A stretch of DNA of 64,000 bases from Leifsonia soli (GTDB lineage Bacteria > Actinomycetota > Actinomycetes > Actinomycetales > Microbacteriaceae): positions 3,162,001 to 3,226,000 of the forward strand of contig NZ_JACCBJ010000001.1 in the NCBI RefSeq assembly GCF_013408745.1, given 5' to 3'. Made by a program: the position numbers and the translations under genes. Position 1 is the first letter of the stretch. Each line of letters opens with the position of its first letter. The notes beneath the pieces were generated by a model. The model had not been told where the DNA came from, did no database searches, and saw only the letters and a list, made by a program, of their open reading frames with translations. Positions 16,760-29,914 of this stretch are shown in pieces.

Positions 16760-17373
16760 CCTCCGTGTCCCGCCTCCGCTCCCGCATCCTCCTGCCTGCC
16801 GCCGCCCTCGCTGCGGCGACAGCGCTCGCACTCTCCGGCTGCACGGCGAACGACGGCCTCGCGAACCAGTACCGCTCCGGCAACGGCCAGAACTACATCG
16901 CCGGCGATGGAACGGTCAGCGAGTTCGCCGCGGGCAACCGGGGGGATGCGGTGTCGTTCACCGGCACACTGCAGGACGGAAGCACGGTGTCCTCCGCCGA
17001 CTACGCGGGCAAGGTTCTCGTCGTCAACTTCTGGTACGCCGGCTGTCCGCCGTGCCGGGTGGAGGCGCCGGACCTCGAATCGCTCAGCAACAAGTACAAG
17101 TCCGAGGGCGTCACCTTCCTGGGCGTCAACCTGTACGACTCCGCGCAGACGGCCGAGAGCTTCGAGAAGGAGAAGGGCGTCACGTACCCGTCCGTCCTGG
17201 ACCGCGACACCGGATCCGTCCTTCTCGCATTCAGCAAGACCGTCCCGCCGAAGGCCACCCCGACGACGCTGGTCGTCGACAAGGAGGGCCGCGTCGCCGC
17301 GCGCATCCTCGGAGCGATCCCCGGCAAGAGCATCCTCGACACGCTCATCTCCGACGCCGTGGCCGAGAACTGA
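16756..17373 (+). CDS. TlpA/ResA-like thioredoxin-fold lipoprotein
   Basis: The 205-residue protein has a lipoprotein signal peptide with lipobox LSGC (Cys29 becomes the lipidated N-terminus) and a thioredoxin-fold domain with active site CPPC (97-100). It should keep the apocytochrome c haem-binding cysteines reduced on the outer face of the membrane, receiving electrons from CcdA. GTG start at 16756 overlaps the phosphatase stop by 4 bp, and ccdA begins 2 bp after its stop. The same order occurs in other actinobacteria (Rv0526-Rv0527 in M. tuberculosis). Confidence 0.9.
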   Translation: MTSVSRLRSRILLPAAALAAATALALSGCTANDGLANQYRSGNGQNYIAGDGTVSEFAAGNRGDAVSFTGTLQDGSTVSSADYAGKVLVVNFWYAGCPPCRVEAPDLESLSNKYKSEGVTFLGVNLYDSAQTAESFEKEKGVTYPSVLDRDTGSVLLAFSKTVPPKATPTTLVVDKEGRVAARILGAIPGKSILDTLISDAVAEN

Positions 17374-17374
17374 C

Positions 17375-18115
17375 GTGGGCGACGTCGGTCAGATCGTCTT
17401 CAGCGGTCAGCTCCTGCTGGCGCTGCCGATCGCGCTCCTCGCCGGGCTCGTGTCGTTCGCGTCTCCGTGCGTCCTGCCCCTGGTGCCGGGGTACCTCGCC
17501 TACGTCGGCGGGATGAGCGACCCGGGGGCCAAGCGCGACCGCTCCCGCGTGCTGACGGGCGTCGCCCTGTTCGTCCTCGGGTTCGCCATCGTGTTCGTCG
17601 CCTACGGGGCCGCGTTCGGAGCGCTCGGCTACTGGCTGGTGCGCTGGCAGGATGTCGTGGTCCGGGTGCTCGGAGCCCTCGTGATCGTCATGGGTCTGGT
17701 GTTCATCGGCCAGTTCTCGTTCCTGCAGCGGACCATCAAGCCCTCGTGGCGCCCGGCCACCGGACTGATCGGCGCCCCCCTCCTCGGCATCGTCTTCGGG
17801 TTGGGATGGACGCCGTGCATCGGGCCGACGCTCGCCGCCATCAGCGCGCTGAGCGTCGGAAGCGGTTCGCCCTGGCGCGGCGCCCTGCTGGGGCTCTTCT
17901 ACTGCATCGGCCTCGGCATCCCGTTCCTCCTCGTGGCCCTCGGGTTCGACTGGGTGGCGGGGTCCGTCGCCTTCATCAAGCGGCACATCCGTGTCATCAA
18001 CATCATCGGAGGCGTTCTGCTCGTGGCCATCGGAGTCTTGATGGTGACCGGCCTGTGGAGCGAACTCATGTCCCAGTTCTTGGCGGTGATCCAAGGTTTT
18101 GAGCCGGCCCTCTGA
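17375..18115 (+). CDS. ccdA: Cytochrome c biogenesis protein CcdA
   Basis: The 246-residue membrane protein has six hydrophobic helices. Its two redox cysteines sit in FASPCVLPLVPGY (Cys32) and GWTPCIGPTLAAI (near 148), as in CcdA/DsbD-beta proteins. It carries electrons across the membrane from cytoplasmic thioredoxin to the TlpA-like lipoprotein. The frame is open far upstream, but the GTG at 17375, two bases after the preceding stop, gives the standard family N-terminus. The resB start (TTG, 18099) overlaps its end by 17 bp, so the genes are tightly coupled. Confidence 0.92.
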   Translation: MGDVGQIVFSGQLLLALPIALLAGLVSFASPCVLPLVPGYLAYVGGMSDPGAKRDRSRVLTGVALFVLGFAIVFVAYGAAFGALGYWLVRWQDVVVRVLGALVIVMGLVFIGQFSFLQRTIKPSWRPATGLIGAPLLGIVFGLGWTPCIGPTLAAISALSVGSGSPWRGALLGLFYCIGLGIPFLLVALGFDWVAGSVAFIKRHIRVINIIGGVLLVAIGVLMVTGLWSELMSQFLAVIQGFEPAL

Positions 18116-19727
18116 TCACATCGACGCGCCTCCCCAGCGGGAGGACCCGGAGGTCGTCCAGCCGAAGCTGGGCCCGACCGGGTGGATCCGCTGGTTCTGG
18201 CGTCAGCTCACCAGCATGCGCACGGCGCTGTTCCTGCTGCTGCTGCTCGCCATCGCCGCCGTCCCCGGGTCCCTCGTCCCGCAGCGGAGCTCGGACCCGA
18301 ACGGCGTCACCAAGTACTTCAGCGAGAACCCGTCGCTCGCGCCCGTGCTCGACAAGCTGCAGTTCTTCGACGTCTACACCTCCGTGTGGTTCTCGGCGAT
18401 CTACCTGTTGCTCTTCGCCTCCCTGATCGGGTGCATCATCCCGCGCACGCGGCACCACTTCGAGGCGATGCGCGCCAAGCCGCCGCGCACGCCGGTGCGC
18501 CTCACGCGCATGTCCGGGTTCCAGGCCCGCATCCTCCCGGCGGCGCTCCGGCCCGACGCCCCGGACCCGATCCTCACCGCCCGGGATGTGCTCAAGGCGA
18601 ATCGCTACCGCGTCGCCCTGTACCAGGACGCGCGGTCGACCTCCGTCTCCGCGGAGCGCGGCTACCTGCGCGAGACAGGCAACCTGGTGTTCCACATCGC
18701 CCTGCTCGGAGTTCTGCTCGCGATCGGCGTCGGCGGCGGCTTCGGCTACACCGGTCAGAAGATCGTGGTCGAAGGCCAGAGTTTCGTGAACAGCCTGCCC
18801 TCGTACAACTCGTTCAATCCCGGCCGGTTCTTCAACGACGCATCGCTCGTGCCGTTCTCCATCGGGGTGGACAAGCTGGATGTCGCGTACGAGACCAAGA
18901 ACCGGGATGCGATCGGCACGCCGCTCGACTACACGGCGCACGTGAAGACGACGGGCCCGGGGGATGCGTCCTCCGACACCACGATCAAGGTCAACGAGCC
19001 GCTCGCCATCGGCGGGACGAACGTGTACCTCCTCGGCAACGGCTACGCACCGACGATCACGGTGAAGGACCCGGCGGGCAAGGTCGTCTTCAACGACTCC
19101 GTCCCGTTCATCCCTCAGGCGGACCCGAACCTGACGTCCCTGGGCTTCGTCAAGGTGCCGGACGGCTTGAAGCAGCAGGTCGGGATGATCGGCTTCTTCT
19201 ACCCGACGGTCACGGAGAGCTCGACCGGGGGCGGCGCGCTGGCGTCCAAGTTCCCCGGGCTGAACGATCCCGTCCTGAGCTTGAACGTGTACGCGGGCGA
19301 TCTCGGCGTCGACGACGGTGTCCCGCAGTCCGTCTACAGCCTGAACACGGACACCCTCGAGCAGCTCGCCGGACCGCCGACCAAGACGAAGGCCCTGCAG
19401 CTGAAGCCCGGGCAGACGGTGGAGCTCCCGAACGGGCTCGGCACGATCTCCCTCGACGGCGTCAAGCGGTTCGCGACGCTGGAGGTCCACCACGATCCCG
19501 CCCAGATCTGGGTGCTCGTCTTCGCCATCCTCATCCTCGCCGGCCTGCTCACCTCGCTGTTCGTCCCTCGGCGACGTCTGTGGGTCAAGGCGGTGGAGAA
19601 CCCCGACGGGTCCCTGACCCTCGAGTACGCGGGACTCGCCCGCGGAGAGGACCCGAACCTCCTGGCGGCCGTGACCGCGGTCGCCGATCAGCACTCCCGA
19701 GCCCTGGCGGGCTCCCCGAAGACATAG
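18099..19727 (+). CDS. resB: Cytochrome c biogenesis protein ResB
   Basis: The 542-residue ResB/Ccs1 protein has membrane helices near residues 38-58, 92-112 and 193-213, and a last one near 470-490 after a large extracytoplasmic domain of about 250 residues. The N-terminal RQLTSMRTALFLLLLLAIAA and PGSLVPQR are typical. Together with CcsB it forms the System II haem lyase that attaches haem to apocytochrome c. The TTG start lies within the end of ccdA. The TAG stop (19725-19727) is also the first half of the -10 element of ccsB. Confidence 0.92.
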   Translation: MSRPSDHIDAPPQREDPEVVQPKLGPTGWIRWFWRQLTSMRTALFLLLLLAIAAVPGSLVPQRSSDPNGVTKYFSENPSLAPVLDKLQFFDVYTSVWFSAIYLLLFASLIGCIIPRTRHHFEAMRAKPPRTPVRLTRMSGFQARILPAALRPDAPDPILTARDVLKANRYRVALYQDARSTSVSAERGYLRETGNLVFHIALLGVLLAIGVGGGFGYTGQKIVVEGQSFVNSLPSYNSFNPGRFFNDASLVPFSIGVDKLDVAYETKNRDAIGTPLDYTAHVKTTGPGDASSDTTIKVNEPLAIGGTNVYLLGNGYAPTITVKDPAGKVVFNDSVPFIPQADPNLTSLGFVKVPDGLKQQVGMIGFFYPTVTESSTGGGALASKFPGLNDPVLSLNVYAGDLGVDDGVPQSVYSLNTDTLEQLAGPPTKTKALQLKPGQTVELPNGLGTISLDGVKRFATLEVHHDPAQIWVLVFAILILAGLLTSLFVPRRRLWVKAVENPDGSLTLEYAGLARGEDPNLLAAVTAVADQHSRALAGSPKT

Positions 19728-19730
19728 GCT
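19725..19730 (+). promoter_or_regulatory. -10 hexamer TAGGCT overlapping the resB stop codon
   Basis: The stop codon TAG of resB forms the first three bases of TAGGCT, which ends six bases before the GTG of ccsB at 19737. It may give ccsB a separate leaderless transcript inside the operon. Confidence 0.45.
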
Positions 19731-19736
19731 TGCATC

Positions 19737-20804
19737 GTGACCGAGACACTCGCTCAGCTGTCGACCGTGTTCCTGTACGCGGCGATGGGACTCTACGCGG
19801 CGGCGTTCATCGCCTTCGCCCTCGATCTCGCGCGCCGCGGGGCGCGGGCGACGGCGGTCGAGGCGGCGGTGGTCCCGAGCGCGGTGGCGCGCAGGGCGGA
19901 AGTCGCCGCTCCGGTGGGAGCGGGCGCGACGACCGTGATCGGCGGCGGACCGAGTGACGCTCCGCCCGAGCCGTCCTCCGCGCTCGGCCGGTTGTCCTCG
20001 CGCATCAGCAGCCGGGTCGAGGACGACCTCGTCGCGGGATCCGCGAACTCCCTCTCGATGCGATGGGCGTTCGCGCTCACCATCGTCGGCTTCGCGTTCC
20101 ACCTGGTCGCGGTCGTGCTCCGGGGGATCGCCGCCGCGCGTGTGCCGTGGGCCAACATGTGGGAGTTCTCGATGACGGGCACGCTCGTCATCATCGGCGT
20201 GTTCCTCATCGCCAACCTCAAGTGGCCGATCGCGTACGTCGGAACGTTCGTGCTGGGTCTGGTGCTCGTCCTGCAGGGGATCGCCCTACTGCGGTACTAC
20301 GTGCCCGTCGTCCCCTTGCAGCCGGCGCTCCAGTCGTACTGGCTCGTCATCCACATCATCGTCGCCGTGCTGGGCACGGCGTTCTTCGCCCTCGGGTTCG
20401 CGTTGTCCGGACTGCAGCTGCTGCAGTACCGGAGGGAACGGCAGGTGGCCGAGTCCCGTCCGCAGCAGTTCCGCTTCCTGGCGACGCTCCCGAGTTCGGT
20501 GGCTCTCGAGAACCTCGCCTACCGGATCAACATCGTCGGCTTCATCGCCTGGACCTTCACCCTCATCGCCGGAGCGATCTGGGCGGAGAAGGCATGGGGC
20601 CGGTACTGGGGCTGGGACACCAAGGAAGTCTGGACGTTCATCATCTGGGTGATCTACGCCGGCTACATCCACGCCCGCGCCACCCGCGGATGGCGGGGCT
20701 CGCGGTCAGCGTGGTTGGCGATCATCGGATTCGCCGCGGTGCTCTTCAACTTCGGGATCGTCAACGTGTTCTTCCACGGTCTGCACGCCTACTCGGGGCT
20801 GTGA
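19737..20804 (+). CDS. ccsB: c-type cytochrome biogenesis protein CcsB (haem handling)
   Basis: The 355-residue protein has about eight membrane helices and the haem-handling WWD-type motif WGWDTKEVW near residues 291-299. Conserved histidines flank it, including one in VIHIIVAVLGTAFF and one in the C-terminal NVFFHGLHAYSGL. It partners ResB in System II cytochrome c synthesis, presenting haem on the outer side of the membrane. An N-terminal insert of about 75 residues between the first and second helix is alanine-, valine- and arginine-rich and looks disordered. It is the last gene of the operon, followed by a strong terminator. Confidence 0.92.
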   Translation: MTETLAQLSTVFLYAAMGLYAAAFIAFALDLARRGARATAVEAAVVPSAVARRAEVAAPVGAGATTVIGGGPSDAPPEPSSALGRLSSRISSRVEDDLVAGSANSLSMRWAFALTIVGFAFHLVAVVLRGIAAARVPWANMWEFSMTGTLVIIGVFLIANLKWPIAYVGTFVLGLVLVLQGIALLRYYVPVVPLQPALQSYWLVIHIIVAVLGTAFFALGFALSGLQLLQYRRERQVAESRPQQFRFLATLPSSVALENLAYRINIVGFIAWTFTLIAGAIWAEKAWGRYWGWDTKEVWTFIIWVIYAGYIHARATRGWRGSRSAWLAIIGFAAVLFNFGIVNVFFHGLHAYSGL

Positions 20805-20830
20805 CCCGAGACGATCCGCCCGTCTGAACA

Positions 20831-20864
20831 GAACCCCCTCGGAGCTTCGGCCCCGAGGGGGTTC
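20831..20864 (+). terminator. Intrinsic terminator of the cytochrome c maturation operon
   Basis: A perfect 12-bp stem GAACCCCCTCGG / CCGAGGGGGTTC (20831-20842 and 20853-20864) encloses a 10-nt loop containing CTTCGG. It starts 26 bp after the ccsB stop and separates the operon from the rRNA leader. Confidence 0.85.
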
Positions 20865-20956
20865 TGGCGTTTCGGCGGGGGATGCGGCCTCCCGGGGGAG
20901 AGATCCGCGGAATTCCGGGGATGTCAAGCGCGACACGCCCGGGCCGCAGGCCGAAT

Positions 20957-20985
20957 TTGCACGTCCACGGAGGCCTGCGTAAAGT
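20957..20985 (+). promoter_or_regulatory. rRNA promoter P1 candidate
   Basis: TTGCAC (20957-20962) and TAAAGT (20980-20985) are separated by 17 bp, close to the vegetative consensus. It lies about 520 bp upstream of the 16S gene, in A+T-richer sequence that begins just here. Confidence 0.55.
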
Positions 20986-21200
20986 ACTTACTTGTCACCC
21001 CAAAGGTGCGGGAGAGCGGAAGAGCTCCCCGGCCTCAAGCGGGACCAAATCCTTAGCCTAGCGGCAAACCTGAACTTGAATTAGTTCGGTTGCTGCGCTT
21101 AGGATTAACACCCACTCACTGAGCAGGTCTAACCGGTTCGGATCGTGTGATCGGTTGTGCCCACCATATATCGGGCCAACGAGGAACACGAAACGCCGAC

Positions 21201-21228
21201 TTGACAAACTGACTGAGAGTGGTAAGGT
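21201..21228 (+). promoter_or_regulatory. rRNA promoter P2 candidate
   Basis: TTGACA (21201-21206, perfect -35) and TAAGGT (21223-21228) are separated by 16 bp. It lies about 275 bp before the 16S gene and upstream of the leader processing signals, and is the strongest promoter match in the window. Confidence 0.7.
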
Positions 21229-21286
21229 AGAGAAGTTGCCTCGCAGAGAAAGCCGACAGGCTGGAAGGCGAGAGCGTCCGATCCTT

Positions 21287-21305
21287 GAGAACTCAACAGC
21301 GTGCA
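21287..21305 (+). promoter_or_regulatory. 5' half of the 16S precursor processing stem
   Basis: This 19-nt segment, ending CAACAGCGTGCA, is complementary to 23189-23207 with a perfect run of 12 and only a few wobble or mismatched positions outside it. It is the expected RNase III-type processing stem. Confidence 0.7.
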
Positions 21306-21502
21306 CAATGTCAAATGCCAAACAACCTCGGCATTGACTGTCTAGACCTAGTCTAGTGGTCGATGCGAGATTCCTTTGGATTAGAAACAGAATGTCAGTA
21401 GATATTCGAAACTAGTCAAGACAAACTCGCAGTGCGCGGACCTATTTCCGGTCCAAGCCTGCACTATGTTTCCCGGTCGCTTGCGATCGTGGAGCTAAAC
21501 AT

Positions 21503-26551
<5,049 letters not shown>

Positions 26552-26685
26552 ATCACCACTCTCATAAACGTTGTAAGGCAGCTATGAGGGGCCAAGATTG
26601 TTCGCGTCCACTATGTGGTTCTCGATGTACGGTCGAGAACTGATTCAAGCGAAGCTTGATCGTTCACTTTGATACATCAATAGTG

Positions 26686-26802
26686 TTTCGGCGGCCATAG
26701 CGAGAGGGAAACGCCCGGTTACATTCCGAACCCGGAAGCTAAGACTCTCTGCGCCGATGGTACTGCAGGGGGGACCCTGTGGGAGAGTAGGACACCGCCG
26801 GA
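26686..26802 (+). rRNA. rrf: 5S ribosomal RNA
   Basis: The gene is about 117 nt, with terminal complementarity (GGCGGCC near the start, GGACACCGCC at the end). The standard internal sequences are CCCGGTTACATTCCGAACCCGG and GGGAGAGTAGGACACCGCC-like. Confidence 0.95.
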
Positions 26803-26814
26803 CTTCTTTGTGAG

Positions 26815-26840
26815 ATGGCCACCCAGTGATGGGTGGCCAT
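26815..26840 (+). terminator. Terminator of the rRNA operon
   Basis: A perfect 11-bp stem ATGGCCACCCA/TGGGTGGCCAT with a GTGA tetraloop lies 12 bp after the 5S gene. It is followed by TTTCGCGTT. Confidence 0.85.
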
Positions 26841-26874
26841 TTCGCGTTAACGGGGTCAGTAGCAGCACGAAGCA

Positions 26875-26880
26875 TAGGCT
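26875..26880 (+). promoter_or_regulatory. -10 hexamer TAGGCT upstream of the repeat protein gene
   Basis: TAGGCT lies 32 bp before the GTG at 26913. Unlike most genes here, this one also has a good ribosome binding site, AGGAG, at 26903-26907, so it is probably translated from a short leader. Confidence 0.4.
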
Positions 26881-26912
26881 GGGCTCGACCCGCCGACTCG
26901 ACAGGAGAAGCC

Positions 26913-28913
26913 GTGAGCGACACACCGGCAGACGAGAACGCCCGGAACGAGCGACCGCGGCGCCAGCAGCCCGACCGTTCCGACCGTGGGAGTGCCGGGT
27001 ACCGGCAGGATCGGGGCGACTCTGGTCAAGGTCGCCGGCCGCGCGAGAACGGCGGATACCGACCGTCCCGGGACGGCGACCAGGGTGGCCGCGCTCCGCG
27101 GGGCGACGGGTACCGACCGTCGCGCGATGGCGGCGGTCAGCAGGGGCGTTCACGGAGCACCGGCGACGGGTATCGGCCTGGCCGGAACGACGGCGACGCC
27201 CGCAGTGGTTCGCCGCGGGGCGGCGACGGCTATCGTTCCCGCGACGACCGCGCAACCGGCCGCCCGCGTACCGGCGGCGACGGATACCGGCCCGCCCGGA
27301 ACGACGGAGACCGTGGTGGCCGGCCTGGTACGGGCGGCGGCGCCTCGCGCGACCGCTCGGTGTCGAGCAGTGGGAGTTGGCGCAGCAACCGGACGGATGG
27401 TGCCGGCAGCGATGAGCGCCGCTCGGGCGGGTATCGCTCCGATCGCGGCGGGGCGCCGCAGTACCGTGGCGACCGCACCGAGGGCAGAGGAGCCGACCGC
27501 GATCGCGGCCGCTCGCGTGACGATGGGCGTCCAGCTCGTGAGTGGAAGCCGCGTTCTGACGATGGCCGTCCCGCTCGTGAGTGGAAGCCGCGTGGCGGCG
27601 ATGACCGACCGTCGCGTGGCGGCAAGCCGCGTTCTGACGACGGGCGTCCGGCTCGTGAGTGGAAGCCGCGTTCTGACGATGGCCGTCCCGCTCGTGAGTG
27701 GAAGCCGCGTTCTGACGATGGCCGTCCCGCTCGTGAGTGGAAGCCGCGTGGCGGCGATGACCGACCGTCGCGTGGCGGCAAGCCGCGCACCGAGGGCGGC
27801 GACCGGTATCGCTCGAGCGGTGACCGCGGACAGTACAACGGTCGCCCCGCGCGGGCGGGCGACAGCCCGCGTTCCGGCGGTTTCCGCGACGACAGGCAGG
27901 GCCGTCCCCCGAAGAACGACGGACTCTGGACGCGCGAAGGTCGACCAGCGCGCGGAGACAGGGACGCTCGCGATGAGAGCTGGCGCACCGACGAAGAGGC
28001 CCAGCTCGCCCGCGAGCTGCAGTCCGTCCGTCCGCGCCACGACGACCCGCTGATCCCCGAGGATGTCCAGGCCCGGGATCTTCCCGGTGAGGCTCGCGTC
28101 GAACTGAAGACCCTGAGCAAGGACAACGCCGACTGGGTCGCCAAGCACCTGGTCATGGCGAGCCGCCTGATCGAGGACGACCCGGAGCTGGCGCACCAGC
28201 ACGCTCTCTCGGCCGCGCGCCGGGCGGGACGCGTGGCCGTCGTCCGCGAGACGCTGGCGATCACCGCGTACGCGATCGGCGACTTCGCCCTGGCGCTGCG
28301 TGAACTGCGCACATACCGGCGCATCTCCGGGTCCAACGACCAGCTGCCGCTCATGGTGGACAGCGAGCGTGGCGTCGGCCGGCCCGACCGTGCGCTCGAA
28401 CTCGGCCGCTCCGTCGACCGATCCACCCTCCCGGCCGATGTCCAGGTGTCACTGGCCATCGCCATGTCGGGTGCCCGGCTCGACCTCGGCCAGCCGGAAG
28501 CCGCGCTGGCCGAGCTCGAGATCCCCCAGCTGGATCCCACCCGCGCGTTCTCGTACAGCGCCGATCTCTTCCACGCCTATGCGGAGGTGCTCGACGACCT
28601 CGGACGCGCCGGGGACGCCGCGCGCTGGCGTGAGCTGGCGCAGCGGGCGGAGGAAGCCTTCGACCAGGCGAACCCGACGGACGAGCTCGAGACGATCGAC
28701 GTGATCGAAGAGGAGGTGCCCCTCGACCCGGAGGAGTCGTCCGACGAGCCGCTCCTCGACGAGGACGAGCTCGAAGTCGAAGCGCTCCTCAGCGAGGATG
28801 ACGGCGATGACCTCGTCGACGACGACCACACCGACGACCAGGCCGGGGACGACGACCAGGCAGACGACGAGGAGGGTGAGCCGACCGATGGCGCTGTTCC
28901 GACGGAGCACTGA
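26913..28913 (+). CDS. Large basic disordered repeat protein with helical-repeat core and acidic tail
   Basis: The 666-residue protein starts at GTG 26913. Residues 1 to about 370 are disordered and very rich in Arg, Gly, Asp and Ser, with repeats of GDGYRPxRxDG and then seven 13-residue units (DDGRPAREWKPRS type, 203-293). About 375-600 form an alpha-helical tetratricopeptide-like core (RELQSVRPRHDDPL through RWRELAQRAEEAF). The last 60 or so residues are almost all Asp and Glu. The gene order repeat protein then HAD phosphatase matches Rv1691-Rv1692 of M. tuberculosis, but the long basic arm is lineage-specific. The function is unknown; binding to RNA or another polyanion is my inference. 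The alternative frames open here are composition effects. Confidence 0.7.
   Translation: MSDTPADENARNERPRRQQPDRSDRGSAGYRQDRGDSGQGRRPRENGGYRPSRDGDQGGRAPRGDGYRPSRDGGGQQGRSRSTGDGYRPGRNDGDARSGSPRGGDGYRSRDDRATGRPRTGGDGYRPARNDGDRGGRPGTGGGASRDRSVSSSGSWRSNRTDGAGSDERRSGGYRSDRGGAPQYRGDRTEGRGADRDRGRSRDDGRPAREWKPRSDDGRPAREWKPRGGDDRPSRGGKPRSDDGRPAREWKPRSDDGRPAREWKPRSDDGRPAREWKPRGGDDRPSRGGKPRTEGGDRYRSSGDRGQYNGRPARAGDSPRSGGFRDDRQGRPPKNDGLWTREGRPARGDRDARDESWRTDEEAQLARELQSVRPRHDDPLIPEDVQARDLPGEARVELKTLSKDNADWVAKHLVMASRLIEDDPELAHQHALSAARRAGRVAVVRETLAITAYAIGDFALALRELRTYRRISGSNDQLPLMVDSERGVGRPDRALELGRSVDRSTLPADVQVSLAIAMSGARLDLGQPEAALAELEIPQLDPTRAFSYSADLFHAYAEVLDDLGRAGDAARWRELAQRAEEAFDQANPTDELETIDVIEEEVPLDPEESSDEPLLDEDELEVEALLSEDDGDDLVDDDHTDDQAGDDDQADDEEGEPTDGAVPTEH
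27519..27791 (+). repeat. 39-bp in-frame tandem repeat, seven units (A A B A A A B)
   Basis: Seven 39-bp units begin at 27519, 27558, 27597, 27636, 27675, 27714 and 27753. Type A encodes DDGRPAREWKPR followed by S or G. Type B encodes GDDRPSRGGKPR followed by S or T. Several copies are nearly identical at DNA level, which points to recent duplication or gene-conversion homogenisation. Confidence 0.9.
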
Positions 28914-29907
28914 GGGGCGTGCGCCGCTCGATGGCGTCGACCTCGTTCTCGCCGACCTCGACGGCGTCGTCTACAAGGGCCCGGACGCCATCCCGTATGC
29001 CGTCGAGAGCCTGAACGCCGTCGCTGAAACCCTGCGAGTCGGTTACATCACGAACAACGCGTCGCGCACCGATGCATCCGTCGCCGAGCACCTCACCCGC
29101 CTCGGACTGCGCGTCGCGCCGACCGACGTCGTCACGTCTCCCCAGGCCGCCGTGCGGCTGCTTGCGCAGCACGTGGCCGCCGGTTCCCGCATCCTGGTGG
29201 TCGGCGGCGACGGTCTCGTCGCCGAGGTCGAGAAGGGCGGCTTCACCGTGACACGCTCGGCCGACGAGTCGCCGGCCGCGGTCATCCAGGGGTTCTCGCC
29301 CGACGTGGGATGGGCCGAGTTGGCCGAGGCGTCCTTCGCGCTGCAGGGACGCACCGACGACGAGCGCCCGTGGATCGCCACCAACACGGACTGGACGATC
29401 CCGGTCGCCCGGGGGATCGCGCCAGGAAACGGGACGCTGGTCTCGGCCGTGCACACCGCGGTCGGGCGGCTGCCTCTGGTCGCGGGAAAGCCGGAGCGGG
29501 CCATCTTCGACGAGGCGGTCGCGCGGTTCCACGCGCAGAAGCCGCTGTTCATCGGCGACCGGCTCGACACGGACATCCTCGGCGCCAACCGGGCGGGCAT
29601 CGCGTCCGTCCTCGTCCTCACCGGGATCGACGGCGGAAAGCAGTTGCTCTCCGCCGACGCGGAATCGCGGCCCACGTTCATCGTCCGTGACCTCCGCGGG
29701 CTCAGCGAGCCGTATCCGGAGGTCAAGACAGCGAAGAACGGCGCGGTCAGCGTGCGGGATGCGACCGTGGCGATCGACGGCAACGACGTCCGGATCCTGT
29801 CCGAAGGAACGGACGAGCTCGACCTGCTCCGCGCGGCGTGCGCCGCGATCTGGAACTCGGGTCGCGCCATCTACGGCCTCGAGGTTCCGGAGCGCCTCTA
29901 CAGCTGA
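28888..29907 (+). CDS. HAD-IIA family hydrolase (NagD/phosphoglycolate phosphatase-like)
   Basis: The 339-residue protein has HAD motif I LADLDGVVYKG (Asp23 and Asp25), motif II in YITNNASR (near 51), and the motif III/IV region LFIGDRLDTDILGANRAGI (near 221-240) with metal-binding aspartates. These define subfamily IIA sugar- or nucleotide-phosphate phosphatases. The ATG at 28888 has GGAGGG about ten bases upstream and lies 26 bp inside the preceding gene, indicating translational coupling. In many actinobacteria tlyA, NAD kinase and recN follow. Here they do not, because menC faces this gene instead. Confidence 0.88.
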   Translation: MALFRRSTEGRAPLDGVDLVLADLDGVVYKGPDAIPYAVESLNAVAETLRVGYITNNASRTDASVAEHLTRLGLRVAPTDVVTSPQAAVRLLAQHVAAGSRILVVGGDGLVAEVEKGGFTVTRSADESPAAVIQGFSPDVGWAELAEASFALQGRTDDERPWIATNTDWTIPVARGIAPGNGTLVSAVHTAVGRLPLVAGKPERAIFDEAVARFHAQKPLFIGDRLDTDILGANRAGIASVLVLTGIDGGKQLLSADAESRPTFIVRDLRGLSEPYPEVKTAKNGAVSVRDATVAIDGNDVRILSEGTDELDLLRAACAAIWNSGRAIYGLEVPERLYS

Positions 29908-29914
29908 CGCCGGA

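Larger units (their letters stand above)
20986..21502 (+). other. rRNA operon leader region (no gene)
   Basis: There is no credible coding sequence in this A+T-richer stretch. It holds promoter P2, an imperfect hairpin near 21060-21106, the conserved TTGAGAACTCAACAG signal (21285-21299) and a hairpin at 21310-21338 (GTCAAATGCC with GGCATTGAC). It also has a perfect inverted repeat CTAGAC-CTA-GTCTAG at 21342-21356. Bases 21287-21305 can pair with 23189-23207 beyond the 16S gene, forming the base of the 16S precursor stem. Confidence 0.7.

Noticed and set aside
27519-27791. CRISPR array
   Set aside because: The repeats are contiguous, in-frame and coding, with no spacers and no cas genes.
26986-28053. 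Alternative-frame proteins across the 39-bp repeats on both strands
   Set aside because: A 39-bp unit keeps every frame open once it is open in one copy. The upstream start, ribosome binding site and conserved C-terminal core belong only to the frame starting at 26913.
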